Shown here: positions 33,332 to 44,631 of the stretch, piece by piece
How the letters are laid out: each line of letters opens with the position of its first letter
Position numbering within the stretch: position 1 is the first letter of the stretch
From: Anthoceros angustus
Lineage: Eukaryota; Streptophyta; Anthocerotopsida; Anthocerotales; Anthocerotaceae
Assembly: GCA_010909165.1 (NCBI GenBank)
Contig: MU008214.1
Coordinates: forward strand, 62,001 to 126,000
Reading direction: 5' to 3'
Length of the DNA stretch: 64,000 nt
Made by a program: the position numbers and the translations under genes
The notes under the pieces: generated by a model
Databases searched by the model: none
The model's input: the letters and a program-made list of their open reading frames with translations, nothing else
Told to the model about the DNA's origin: nothing

Positions 33332-36300
33332 TTGGTTGGAGCCCTGCTACAGGCAGAAGCCAACCGGAAACATATGAACAAGGGATCTGTGAGTTCTTCT
33401 TACAAGCAGAGTGATACTGCTTTATTTTTTGGCCGCGGCAGAGGACGTGGCAGAGGCAGGGGGCGTGGACGTGGAGGTTTTGGAAGAGGCAGAGGACATG
33501 CGTCTAAACCTGAATCCAACTCCAGTTCACAGCAGCCCGGGAAGAAGCTTGGAGTGTGCAACTACTGCCACAAGCCAGGGCACTGGGTTAGAGACTGCAG
33601 AACAAAACAAAGAGATGATGCTGGAAAAGGAAAATCACATGATGCAAATGTGACAAGGGCTGCAACTCCTGGACTGCTGGTAACCTGTTTGTCGTCAGTG
33701 TCCAAAAGTAGAAATCAGTGGTTCTTAGACAGTGGTGCTTCTAATCACATGTGCTCGTCTAAGAAGTCTTTTACAAAATACATTGTTGCCCCTTGTCAAC
33801 ATGCTGTAGTTTTGGGAGATAATTCCCATATACCGATTAGAGGGATGGGCTCAGTGGTAGTTACCCTGCATAATGGGAAGACGTGGGAGTTAGAGAATGT
33901 GCTCCATGTCCCTGCACTCAAGAAAAACCTTGTCAGTACAATGACTTCAGGCAAAACAGGACAGTATAGAATCCTATTTGAAGGTTTAGAGTGTGCTATC
34001 ACTAGATTGAGTTCACCTTCAGAAGTCATAGCTAGAGGTACTCCACTATATGACTTGTATCTTCTCGATTTTGTCTCAAATGTTCAGCCTCAGCCCGTAC
34101 ATGTAGCTGAGTCTACTGTTAATAAAACACAAGTCGCTTTTAGATGGCACTGTAGGCTTGGACACCCCAACATAAAAGCAATGAGACGTTTACTAAAGGA
34201 GAAGATGGTTACCGGTTTTTCTGAATCAGATCTGCCAGATCTTGAGCTTTGTGTTGCTTGTGTCCATGGGAAACAATTCAAGTCACATTTCGGATCTGGT
34301 AAACCAAGGAAAGCAACTGATGTGTTAGACCTTGTCCATACGGACATCTGTGGTCCCATGTCCACACCAAGCTGGGGAGGTGCCAGGTACTTTGTTGTGT
34401 TTGAAGATGACAAGACGCATTTCACTGTCACAGAGATGTTGAAGCACAAAAGCGATGTTTTCGATAGCTTCAAACGCTATCTGGCTTATGCTGAACGCCA
34501 GACTGGCTACAAGTTGAAGTGCATCAGATCCGACAACGGGAAGGAGTACATCCTGTCCACAACATTTCAGGAGTTCTGACAGGAGCGTGGAATTACTAGG
34601 CAACTTACAATTCCGTATCATTCAGACATGAATGGAAGAGCGAGCCTTGAGACCGGAGACCATACAAGATCTTGCGAGAGCTCTTACATGTCGGGGAGGC
34701 TACCTATACGCTCGGCGGTCACAGTGGCTACTTATCTGCAAAATCGAATAGCTGTCTCATCTCTTCCGGATTGTACACCATTTGAGTCTTGGACAGGAGT
34801 GAAGCCAGATATTTCCCATCTTCGAGTGTTTGGTAGCCTATGCACACATCCCAGATAAGCTTAGACAGAAGTTTTCTTTTAAATCTAAAAGACATGTGTT
34901 TATAGGCTACACACCAGGCATTCACGGCTATAAATTGTTTGAACCTGTATCTCGTAGAGTTGTTCATGCACGTACAGTTGCCTTTGATGAACGTTCTGTC
35001 CTCAAGCCTCCTGCTGATTCCCACCGTGACCCTCTTGTCACAGACATAGACACTATAGGTCAAACATCAGAAGATGTCATGGTAGAGTTCGATGGATCAG
35101 ATTTTTCAGACATTGTCCATTTTCCTACCTTTGATGCGTCTGATATTCCAGATCCTGCAGTTTACGTTCCAGATCCAGGTCCTTTTCCTGGCCCCCTTCC
35201 TGCTATTCCAATAGCCCCTGCTGTGCCTATTCCTCCTAATCCACCTGATCTGGTTGTAGCTGATGATGATTTTGCATCGCATGATGACCTTCCTGTGCCT
35301 GTGCATGCTCCTGTTGGGCCTGATGTGGATGATCCCGTGGAGTATGTTATTCCACCTTCTGATCCGCATGCTGCTCCTCGGAGGTCTGCCAGGATTCACA
35401 GAGGACGTGATCAGTGGACTGAAAAGCCTTATGAGGCTGAAGATTGGCGCACAAGGAGGAATCCACCTGTCCCTCGTGTAGTGGGAGTAAACCCCAATGA
35501 GATTGTGGGTGAGTTTGTTCACTGTCATCCCGCACAGCATGAACCTCAGTCTTATAAAGAAGTCATTCTTTGGACACGAATCTAAATCCTGGATCGCTCA
35601 TCACATCGAATCGACTCACGATTCACAATCAAACATGGGAACTTTGTCCCCCGCCTAAGGGGAGGAAGATTGTCAGTAGTAAGTGGGTGTTCAAACTGAA
35701 GTACAAAGCTGATGGATCTATAGCGAGGTACAAAGCCCGTCTGGTAGCCAGAGGGTTTTCTCAAGTGCCAGGGTTAGACTATCACGATACCTTTTCTCCG
35801 GTGGTCAAGGCGCAGTCCCTTCGTGCCTTGTTCGCCATGTCTGGATTCTTTGCCTTGTTCATCCTCCAGATGGATGTGAAAACAGCCTTTCTCCATGGTA
35901 AGTTGGAAGAAGAGATATATGGCGCAGGAGGGCTCTGAAGGCGAAGGGCCAGGAGGGGGTGCAAATTCTTTGAAGACCATTTACGGGTTGAAACAGTCTC
36001 CCAGAGCATGGTACCAGTGCATCGACGAGTTTCTCCTCGACCTTGGCTTCGTCAAGAGTGATGCTGACTCCAACGTGTATTTCCTACAAGACAAGATAGG
36101 GTTTGTGGTGTTAGCATTATATGTCGACGATTGCATTCTACTGGGAACCGATTTAGGAGGCATCAACAAGGTGAAGAAGCTCTTATCTGGAAGATTTGAC
36201 ATGGTGGATATCGGAGAGCTGTCCTACTGCTCGGGCACTCAGCTGCTCCGAGATCTGTCAAACGGCACACTTATAATACATCAGGAGAAGTACATATTCG

Positions 36301-37118
36301 ATATACTTTTCAAGTATAAGTTGGTGGATGCTAAGACTGCTGCAACTCCTATGGAAGCTGGCTGTAGGCTCAGTCTGGAGCAGTCAGCCAAGACAGATGT
36401 TGAGAAGCGTGAAATGGTAGACGTACCTTACTCTCAAGCTGTAGGCTCTTTGATTTTCTGTTCTAACCATACGAGACCAGACATCTCGCTACCTGTTAGC
36501 ATGGTGTCTCAGTTTCTCAAGGAACCTGGTAGAGCCCACTGGTCAGCGGTTAAGAGAATTCTAAGGTACTTGAAAGGAACAAGCAGACATGGCATCCATT
36601 ATACCAAACAGGCCTATGAAGGAGAGGCACTTACCTTAGTGGGTTACTGTGACGCGGATTGGGCTGCTAACCCAGACTCCAGGAAGTTAGTATCCGCATA
36701 TGCTTTTCTGTTAGCTGGTGGCGTCATCACCTGGTCTTCCAAAAAGCAAGCAACAGTTTCGTTATCGTCAACAGAAAAAGAGTATTGTGCTCTAACGCAA
36801 GCTGCAAAGGAAGGCATTTGGTTAAGAAGACTTCTCAAGGATCTTGGTCAGGAACAAACACAGCCGACGATCATCTACTGTGATAAACAAGGAGCTTTGT
36901 CACTCGCTGAGAACCCAGTTTTTCACGCGAGGACAAAGCACATTGAAGTGCGACACCATTTTATCAGACATGCAGTGTCCACATGACAAATTCAGCTGGA
37001 GTATGTGCCAACAGACTCCAATGCTGCAGATGTCCTAACAAAGGCACTTCCAAAGGTAAAGCACATGCAATTTAAAGAAGCACTAGGAGTCCTAGACTCC
37101 TCTTACCTGTCAGCTTAG
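33332..37118 (+). pseudogene. Copia pol: zinc knuckle, protease, integrase, RT, RNase H (broken)
   Basis: Recognisable in order: zinc knuckle (CNYCHKPGHWVRDC), aspartic protease (WFLDSGASNHMC, about 33,720), pre-integrase and HHCC zinc finger (FRWHCRLGHPN..CVAC), integrase core (LVHTDICGPM, about 34,335), reverse transcriptase (SSKWVFKLKYKADG, about 35,680; YVDD at about 36,121) and RNase H (LVGYCDADWAANPDSRKL; SLSSTEKEYCALTQAAKEG). Breaks include TGA at 34,577, a frameshift near 34,850, a frame change near 35,570, another with a shortened region near 35,930, and TGA at 36,984. The end of RNase H (ADVLTKALPK) runs to the stop at about 37,118. Not autonomous as seen. Confidence 0.85.
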
Positions 37119-37298
37119 GTAGAGTTGATAGTGTCCTGACTGTACAGTGACTGAAGCACTCGTTTACATGACCTTGAAGGTCTTAGGAGTCTGGTTCTGG
37201 GTTACTACTGTCTGGTGCTCTCCAAAGAAGAAGTTTTTCCTGTCATTCTCCTCACCTCACTCTCTTCTAAGGAGTCCTAGGTAGTTTGGATCAAAGTT

Positions 37299-38275
37299 TT
37301 ACTCAGTAGGCTCCTCATCAGTATCTTCATCCTCTGTCCCGTACTCTACACCAGCTTCATCGTGCATTCGCTGTCTAGACACTATAAGGATGACACTGTC
37401 AGCAGTCAGGTTGTAGGTTTAGTGCATTCCTCAAGCCACAACAATAGTGGTAAGTGCAGAACAGAGGTGCATGTGAACTTACTGTAAAAGGTAATGAAGT
37501 TTCCGTTCTCCCCACCCCATCTGAACCAGTCCTCCCTCACCATGGCAATTCCGATAATAGTGCAGACATATGCCTCTGGAGTGAGAGGGTCGTTGATCCC
37601 GTTACCGTCTGTAAGCAGCCTCACAGTCCTGGACCTGTGCCCTCTAGGCAGAGTGTAGGGCCTTGGGTTGTGTGGTGCAGGTAGCACGACGTACTCGTTC
37701 TCCTCCTGTGGCGGCGCCCTTATTGCATTCAGAGGACCATGAGGAGAGAAGCGACGGTATCCATGAGTGGGAGCAGCAACAGGAGCAGCAGGTGCAGGCC
37801 GTGGAAGTTCTGGCCGTGGTGCCTGTCCTCCAGCAACTTGGAGCTGCCTCCGAAGCGTGGAGATCTCGTGTGTGAGAAGGGCCTCGCGCTCCTCCATCTG
37901 ATGGACTCTTCTCATCCAGTGTAAGCTTGTTCGCCGGGCCTCACGCTCCACTTGCCTCAGCCACCTCGGAGTTCTGCCGTGCCGTGGGCACAGAGGAGCA
38001 ACATCAGGGCAGGTGCACATGGGAGCGTTGCCGGTGGCGGCGTCAGGCGGAGCTGGGTGTGGGGCAAGGTAAGCCGCAACATGAGCAGGCGGCTCTTCAG
38101 CTGCATCTGGCGACACCGGTCCTTGGGCAGCTGAGTGCAATGGCTGCTGCTCCTCAGTCTCCTCCTTAGCAGCTTCGCGGAGCATCCTGCGGGCGATTTC
38201 ATCCTCGTCCTCAGAAGAGCTGTCCAGAGGAATTGGCTTGCGAGCAGAACCCAAGGAAGTTCCGTTGGTCACCAT
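37299..38275 (-). CDS. Antisense ORF next to Copia element 1 (about 264 aa plus possible acidic 3' exon)
   Basis: From Met at 38,275 (MVTNGTSLGSARKPIPLD) the frame is open to a good donor at 37,482-37,481 (A|GTAAGT). It has an acidic patch (SSSEDEDEIARRMLREAAKE), a Cys/His patch (CTCPDVAPLCPRH), a basic-hydrophobic coiled-coil region (EREALLTHEISTLRRQLQ), a Pro-rich linker, and a mixed C-terminal part (PLTPEAYVCTIIGIAMV, then DWFRWGGENGNFITFY). A strongly acidic open frame (EYGTEDEDTDEEPTE) ends at 37,299 on the same strand, but I could not join it in phase to the first exon. I recognise no family. Antisense ORFs after pol are known in some plant LTR elements (for example Grande), so it may belong to the element. 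Confidence 0.45.
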
Positions 38276-38439
38276 CTTCACAGACGCGAGTAAGCCGCTT
38301 AGGTCCAGTGCAAATCATTCTGAGTTTAGCAGCACAGACAGGGATCTTATGCTGTGAGAGTAATGGCCACACGAGACTGGTAGCTGGGTGCGAGCATAGT
38401 GAGTTTCTCGCGTTTCTCTTATGCTCGAGTATCTACGGA

Positions 38440-38580
38440 CTGTTAGACAAAGTATATGGGCGCTCTACGAAAGGAAAGAATCCGCTCTCCTTGGCAATGG
38501 AGAACATGATGTCTCAGACTACGTCATGTATAGCAATGCACTGTCCACCTATTGGACAGTGAGCTAAGTGGGTCCCAAAG
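38440..38580 (-). pseudogene. Second relic of the non-LTR retroelement C-terminus
   Basis: Minus-strand reading gives IAIHDVV-DIMFSIAKESGF and VERPYTL, closely similar to the relic at 4,940-5,040 (ATHDAVWDVMFSIARE). DNA similarity between the two places is evident over about 110 bp. One in-frame stop is present. It is a fragment only. Confidence 0.55.
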
Positions 38581-39940
38581 TCGTTGAGAGAGATGGCACA
38601 ACAGCAGGTCGTGAGAGAACAGGTTAGAAGTTGAACCAAGCCCAGGCGAAACCTCATCGCGGGAGAAAAAGAAGCCGGTGTGAATCCGAAGGCCTAGATG
38701 CAAGGTTGGGCCAGAAGCTAGGAACTTGTTCCCTTTCTAGAATAAGAGCAGAGACGAGCTCAAGTGGGTTGTGCAATAGAGGAATCCAAAAGAAGGGTCT
38801 GCTGCTCAAGGACTACGAAGTCCTTGCGGAGAAGCAATATCCCCCTTGGGATATTGAAGAGAGGGCGTAACACCCGACGGGGACCAGACCTTTCAAGTAC
38901 TTCAAGATCTTCACCTTTAAACCTAGGCGAAAAAGCTCTAAGGGGAAGAGTTCAAAAGCTTCCTTCACCTTATCACTCGGCCTTAGGCGATGAGTGCCAT
39001 TTACAAAAACCAACAAAAACCAAATCAACTCAGTTTCTGGCAAAATAGGGTTGGGATTTTTTCCAAAACCCCTTTTGACAGGAGAAACCCCTTTTGACAG
39101 GAGAAACCCCTTTCTACACAGACGTTGTTTGCTCCCGGAGGTGGAAGCCAATACTGTAGCTAATGAGTCGCAAGAACGCCTGCTCCACGGCGATAGGGTG
39201 CAAGCGCACCCCTTGTGTTGGCTTTTCCATTACCAATAACCTGCTAGCACCCAACAATTGGCAATTCTAGTGGGGTTCTCACTCCTCGCCATAACCGCTA
39301 CCAGAATAAAAAGCTCCGAAAAAACACAAGAAGGATCCGCGGGAGTAAAGTAGTCCCGGAGGTGGTTATAGACCGTCCTCGACAAACCACCCGAAGAACG
39401 TTACGGACGAGTAGTAGGAGCTTGGGCAAAAACCGCCCTTTCGAGGCAGAAGAGCTTCTCAACCACAACAAACTTCAGGATATCCTGTGGAATGGGGCAC
39501 TTGGAGCCGAGTGAAAGCGCACGAAGAGCAGCGATAGTCTCTCCAAGGCTAACGCCACCAGCTCTTGGCGAAGAGCCCGGGCGGAGGGCCCGGGCAACCC
39601 TAGCTCCCAGCACGGCCTAGCAAGAGGCACCTCTTGAGACGCACCTTTGTGGGGTCCTAACGAACAAGCTTAGCCGACTCGAACCTACAGCACGGTTAGT
39701 GATAACCTCAGCAGAGATGGTGTGTCGAGTAGGGTCAATAAAATAGATAGATAGATATAATTGAATGATAATAAAGGAATAGACATAAATAATTGATTTT
39801 ATTTATAATAATAAATCGGTGAAAAAACCCTCGGGCGTTTTGGGGTTTAAGTTGGGCACCTCGAGTGCAGGAGCGTCTCTAAGGGAGGAGAAGGATTCTG
39901 GGAAGGGAGACATTTGTGCTCATTTGGAGACAACGCCTTG
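38581..39940. other. Spacer without a recognised gene
   Basis: Contains a small direct repeat (CCCCTTTTGACAGGAGAAA, twice at 39,068-39,107) and a GATA run at 39,747. Its sequence style (GGAGGTGG, CCCGGGC) differs from the AT-rich flanks and may be unrecognised transposon DNA. No protein domain seen. Confidence 0.35.
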
Positions 39941-39953
39941 CTCATAGCGCTTC

Positions 39954-40051
39954 AGACTTCAGATGCTCTGGCGTATCTTCATTCTGCGGCCAACACCGAG
40001 ATGATGGAGGTTCGGCAGCAGGATGAAGATACGCCAAAGCATCGAAAGTCT
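39954..40051. repeat. Near-perfect inverted repeat (about 41-bp arms, 15-base loop)
   Basis: The left arm (39,954-39,994, containing CTGGCGTATCTTCATTCTGC) pairs with the right arm (40,010-40,051, containing GCAGGATGAAGATACGCCA) with about five mismatches. The loop is about 15 bases. It lies directly before the kinase fragment. It could fold as an RNA hairpin; whether it is transcribed is unknown. Confidence 0.7.
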
Positions 40052-40059
40052 TCAAATGT

Positions 40060-40490
40060 TTTCTTGACGATGACTTGAATGCTAAGGTGGCAGATTTTGG
40101 CATGTCGTAGCTGGCTCCTACCAAGGGAGCCACTCCTGTTCGACAATTCTAATCCAAGGCACCAGGGGCTACGTCGATCCGGAATACTGTGTCAGCTTCA
40201 AGCTGACTCCCAAGAGCGATGTCTGCAGCTTCGGCGTTGTGCTGCTCGAACTCATCTCTGCAAAGCTTGCTCCTGATTTTCAGAGACGAGATGATGAGGC
40301 TTATTTGGCGAACCTGGCATACTCTGCCATGGACAGTGGGGAGTGGGAAGAACTGGTCGACCTTGGGTTGGCGGACACCTATAGTTCAGCCAATGGGAAG
40401 GCATCGATAGACAGTGTGGGAGCTGTTAGGTGCTTGGCCTCCACATCACGAGAGCGTCCCGAAAGAGTTGCAAACGGTCTGGCTTCTTCG
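40060..40490 (+). pseudogene. Receptor-like protein kinase fragment (subdomains VII-XI)
   Basis: Plus-strand peptides in successive frames read [16 protein letters not shown] (DFG motif), [25 protein letters not shown] (activation loop end and APE-region equivalent), [41 protein letters not shown] and [16 protein letters not shown] (the usual RP.M..V end). This is the C-terminal half of a plant receptor-like kinase catalytic domain. The catalytic loop (HRD) and everything before it is missing, and frameshifts occur near 40,110 and 40,160. It is therefore a truncated pseudogene. Confidence 0.75.
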
Positions 40491-41359
40491 GGACTCGGAC
40501 TCCTCCTTCCAATTCGATCATGTCCGCCATTCTCTGCAGCCACATAATGTTTACTGTTATGTCTGTGCTTCGTATGACTGCGTGTCCCCGCAAAGTCCCC
40601 TCTCGTCTCAGTGCAGCAGCTCCAGCACATCCGCTCCTGAAATTGAGTGTCAACATCTCTGATGTTCAACAGTCTAGAAGCAAGCTGCCTGTAGAGGCAT
40701 GATGGACTGATTTCAACTACAGGCAGTACGATGCAGACAGCGAATATGATCACAATGGTATGTACAAAAGGCCTTCCTCCCCTGCATTACACTACTTTGT
40801 GACCAAATGCCCTGACGTGCTATGACTTGCGCAGTTATTTTACAGAACAACACTGCCGACGTTGTCTACTGGGTTTATCTTGAATGAGATCGTTTAATGA
40901 AAGTGAATTTGTAATGTCGGAGAAGATCAGCCCAGGAGATCAAGACCGAGAGCCAGAGCTACTTTCTTTCTTCTTTGCTTGAGATAGACTGTGAAGAGAC
41001 CGAGGCCAATATTTAGCTCAAGTGTGTAGGGCTGACTGCACTGACATTAGTCATTGATGCTAGCCAGATTTTTCAAGTCACCTCGAGTATTCAACAGAGA
41101 CCTAACACGTTGTTAACCAAGGAAGAAAATATACGAGCTCTGCTTCCCAATAGTGTGTCAGTCTCATGTGGCTAGCATCTGTGCCTATGGCCTGAATGTT
41201 TCAGCCTGATCATCTGTGTGGGTTTCTTGTGCACAAGAACGTGCAGCAAGGCCTGGGGCAAGTGCCCCTGCGGTGCTGACCACATTTTGCACTTGCCTTC
41301 ACCTAACAGAGCATGCTGCATTCCTCTTCCCCGTTGCTGATTCTGGTGTATGTGTCTTG
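40491..41359. other. Spacer between kinase relic and GTPase relics
   Basis: No gene supported. The 124-codon and 90-codon frames at 40.4-40.75 kb overlap the kinase relic in other frames and are shadows. Confidence 0.4.
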
Positions 41360-42325
41360 TAGTAAGCTTTGTCTATTTTGGAGCGTTGCGTTTGTCTAGT
41401 GCAGGAGCATTTGAAGAAAGCAAAAGTTGGGCCTCTGCCTGGAGTCACCCGAAACATCAGGCTTCCAGGTCTGAGATATGTCCTCACCAGCACTTGATTT
41501 ATCATCTTCCAGCCTGAGGCGAAAGTGATGGCAATCATGCGTTGAAGATCTTCCAGCCTACTTGCTGTGCCTGCTAGCAATTGTGCGTTTGTCGGCAAGA
41601 TGTGTTATGCCAGGTTGGTAGACATCCAGTCATGTATCTATGCACTTGGAGTGCTAGTCCCCAAAATCCGAGATGTTGACACAGGGTCGAAGCTGTCATG
41701 GGAGCCTTCACAGCCCAAGCACAACGACGCAATTATCAGGGGCGCGCTCTACCATTGACCTAATAGCCCACCTCCGAAACGGCTTGTTTCGGCGGCTTTA
41801 CGCTTTCCTTTGTTTGGCCTCTCATTTCACCCCCATGTGTTCTTGGCTAGCCATCGCCTGTTTGGCCAGGTAAGATTAGTGTTCCACCCTGAAGATGGTG
41901 ATTGACTGGTATTGCAGCCTCCCCACCACCTACAGGACTGGTATCATCGTGAGAAGCATATGAAACTCTATTTGGCTGATGTTGCTGCTTGCTCCTCAGG
42001 AACCGTAAAGGACTCGGTTGTAGGAGAAGAGTGGATTGCAAGGCACTTGCTCTCGCCTCTGAATGTGCGCGATGTTTACTCAAGCTGGAAGCTGGATGGG
42101 AATGCTGAGCAACCTGACGGTCCAAAGGTCTGAAGCCTTCTCCAAGTTGGTGTGGGGAGATGGACTTTCGTTCAGTCTTGTTCCTCTAATATTGTGTCAT
42201 GCTCGCAGGCTGTACCTGGCAGGGTCTCAGATGTCGGACACACCCTGGCTGCAACATATCGGTCATTCAATGGGAACCTGGATGATCTGCAAGAGATGGA
42301 AAGCTTGGTGGACGCTTGATGGATG
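41360..42325 (+). pseudogene. DAR GTPase pseudogene copy A (exons 5-8, partial)
   Basis: DNA matching the GTPase gene at 29.2-29.95 kb: exon 5 (TCTAGTGCAGGAGCATTTGAAG, about 41,395-41,470), exon 6 with loss of the DTPG region (about 41,610-41,700), exon 7 (GTAAAGGACTCGGTTGTAGG at about 42,005-42,127) and the start of exon 8 (to GAAAGCTTGGTGGAC, about 42,315). Introns are conserved, so this is a genomic duplication and not a retrocopy. Exon 6 lacks its G3 motif (it runs from CACTTGGA straight to GTGCTAGTCCC), and an unrelated stretch is inserted near 41,705-41,880. Confidence 0.85.
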
Positions 42326-42359
42326 CAGTGACTTGGATTCCTGATTTCTCAGCTGTCAG

Positions 42360-43490
42360 GCGCTGATGCCTGAAAGCAAGGGACTGGCTGGAAGAGAAGC
42401 TAGTGAAAGAGCCCACCTTGCTGCTGATGTCGCTAGGGCTTCCAAGCGTGGGCAAGTCAGCTATTCTCAACAAGATGTATCAGCTTACAAGATCGGGGTT
42501 TCCAGGTACTGTTTGCTGCTAGCGCTGTTTTTTGCACGTGAGAGTCGTATAGCGTCAGAAGAGTCATCGGAGCCTTTGGAGGCCAAGCCTTGTCTATCTG
42601 AAAGCATAGCTTTTGTCTAGCGCAGGAGCATTTGAAGGGTAACGTGTGTAGTGCCAGGTTGGTAGCAAGCATCTATGCGCTTGACACACCTGGAGTGCTG
42701 GTTCCAAAAATCCGTGATGTTGAGACAAGGTCGACGCTGTCATTGACTGGTAAAGTGTCCCCACCACCTACAGGCCCATTGCTATTGTTAGAACCACTTG
42801 AAACTCTGTTAGCTGATGTTCCTGCTTGCTCTTCAGGAGCCGTAAAAGACTCTGTGGTAGGAGAAGAGCGGATTGCAAGGTACTTGCTCTCGCATCTGAA
42901 TGCGCGTTATGTGTACTCGAGCTGGAAGCTGGATGGTAATTCTGAGCAACTTGATGGTCCAGAGGTATGAGGTGCAGTCTTGTCCGGCACACCCTGGCTG
43001 CAACATATCTGTCATTCAATGAGAACCTCAATGATATGCAGGAGATGGAAGGCTTGGTGGACGACCAAATAAAGGCCTTGTCAGGCCTGTTGGAAATCCC
43101 CGCTGCGTTGGTAGATGGTGGCTCACCACGTGTGGCGCAGGAGCTTGTGCAGGTGTACAGAGCACGTAGCTTGGGGCGCTACACATGGGATATGGTTCCC
43201 GACCGCAGAAAAAACAGGTGTGCAGGAAAAGGTCTGTATTCACACACTTGCTGAACTATGAGAATATGCAAAAGCTACACATGCCCCATGATAGGAAAAA
43301 TTCCATCCAAGTGGACGGTAATATGCTTCTTCTTTTCTTCTTCTTCCTTAGGTTACCAATAGTGGTGTCATGCTCCTCACGTTACTAATTCTGGTGACGT
43401 CTTCTGTGTCCAGTGAAGTAGATAGAGGTAGCTGAAGTACATCAAATCACACGGTTGAAGGGAAGCTGTTTAAAGTGGTACTGCATCTTA
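42360..43490 (+). pseudogene. DAR GTPase pseudogene copy B (exons 4-8 and 3' flank)
   Basis: A second copy in the same orientation: exon 4 (from about 42,378, with the P-loop changed to GLPSVGKS), exon 5 reduced to its first bases (42,620-42,636), exon 6 (42,656-42,751, with DTPGVLVPKIRDVET), exon 7 (42,838-42,964) and exon 8 (about 42,980-43,254). Exon 8 has lost its first codons (AVPGRVSD). Similarity continues into the 3' flank (ATCACACGGTTGAAG at 43,445, matching about 30,256). Exons 1-3 are missing and exon 5 is deleted, so no GTPase can be made. Confidence 0.87.
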
Positions 43491-43577
43491 GCTGAGAGGA
43501 GGTCCAGCCGGCCGTGCCCACACCCTGCAACGTCTTTTTGCACAATGCCATTGTTGCATATTACCTCTACGCAGATA

Positions 43578-43712
43578 ACGAAGCACCAACAGCAGCAGCA
43601 CCGACAGCAAAAGCAAGCACAACAGTCTAGAACCCGCTTCAGTTGAAGCACCAACAGCAGCAGCACCAACAGCAGAAGCATGCACAACAGTCTAAAATTC
43701 GCTTCGTATGCA
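43578..43712. repeat. 68-bp tandem duplication (CAG-rich)
   Basis: Two copies begin GAAGCACCAACAGCAGCAGC near 43,580 and 43,646 and each runs to CACAACAGTCTA. Shorter imperfect repeats of AAGTATGAAG continue at 43,808-43,900. Confidence 0.8.
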
Positions 43713-44310
43713 CCAGCAACAACTAACTGAAAGCTTCTTGCTTCGGCTCCGCGTCGCGAGAGCTAGCACCAACAGTAGCATCAACAGCTGCATGCGAACC
43801 AGCAAAATATGAAGAGTATGAAGCACACGAAACGGATGAAGGGGTACGAAGTATCAAGTATACCAAGTATGAAGGGTACGAAGTATGAAGCGCATGAAAG
43901 GTTTGCTGAGAACCCTAAACCCCAAGCTTGGGAAGAATTTTTCTTGAGGAAAAAACTGATGGGGAGAGTCGAATGGTAAGTATGAAAGATATGCTCTGCT
44001 ATTGCTAAGGCTGAGGTGGTTTTCCAATACCATGAAAAGCAAGAGCAGATTGAGCAACATGGGGAGGAAGAGGCTAGCTAGCTACCACAACGAGGTCTCC
44101 AACCTAACGTTGACAACCCTGCGGATCGAGCGTCAGCAACCTTGAGTCTTGAGTCATGAGCCCGAGTTGAATAGCAAGTTTTGATATCCAATTCGGAATT
44201 TAGAATGGCTCATTTAGGACCAGCCTCCACTCACATGATTTTGGCAAGTGCATGGTTTTGGAACGCTTGCCAACTAGTGTCTTCCACGAAGCTATCTATA
44301 AGAACATATC

Positions 44311-44315
44311 AATGA
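44311..44315. repeat. Target-site duplication, left copy (AATGA)
   Basis: AATGA directly before the 5' LTR, identical to 61,405-61,409 directly after the 3' LTR. Confidence 0.85.
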
Positions 44316-44576
44316 TGTTAGAGATTCAATCCTCTGCTACTTACTCTAGTATATTAGGATATACTAGGATATTGCACTATCGAGTCTAGGGCTTACCTCC
44401 TCGATAGTTGCCTAGCATAAGGGCTATATATGTAGCACCCTGTGCACCATATTAATGTGTACTTTGGAGCCTATCTAAGCCAGTGGTGCTATTGCGTGTG
44501 CCATCCATTGCCTGCGCGTATACGCTAATTGTGTTGATCACATGCGTTGGGTGTTGTGTCCGAGCTAGTACTTTCA
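44316..44576 (+). repeat. 5' LTR of element 2
   Basis: 261 bp with TG..CA ends. It holds a probable TATA region (GGGCTATATATG at about 44,421). Matches 61,135-61,404. Confidence 0.92.
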
Positions 44577-44588
44577 TGGTATCAGAGC
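44577..44588 (+). other. Primer-binding site of element 2 (tRNA-Met)
   Basis: TGGTATCAGAGC immediately after the LTR, the same site as in Copia element 1. Confidence 0.92.
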
Positions 44589-44631
44589 GGGAACACTAAT
44601 TGCGAGACTTGATAAAAGAGGACGGAGTTGT

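Larger units (their letters stand above)
31768..37118 (+). mobile_element. Copia element 1, decayed, 3' LTR not found
   Basis: Begins with a 195-bp 5' LTR and a tRNA-Met primer site, followed by an extra ORF, gag, and pol in the Copia order (protease, integrase, reverse transcriptase, RNase H). At least three frameshifts and three nonsense codons break it. No copy of the LTR is seen downstream in the window, so the 3' end is deleted or displaced. The insertion follows directly on the 72-bp repeat array. Confidence 0.85.
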
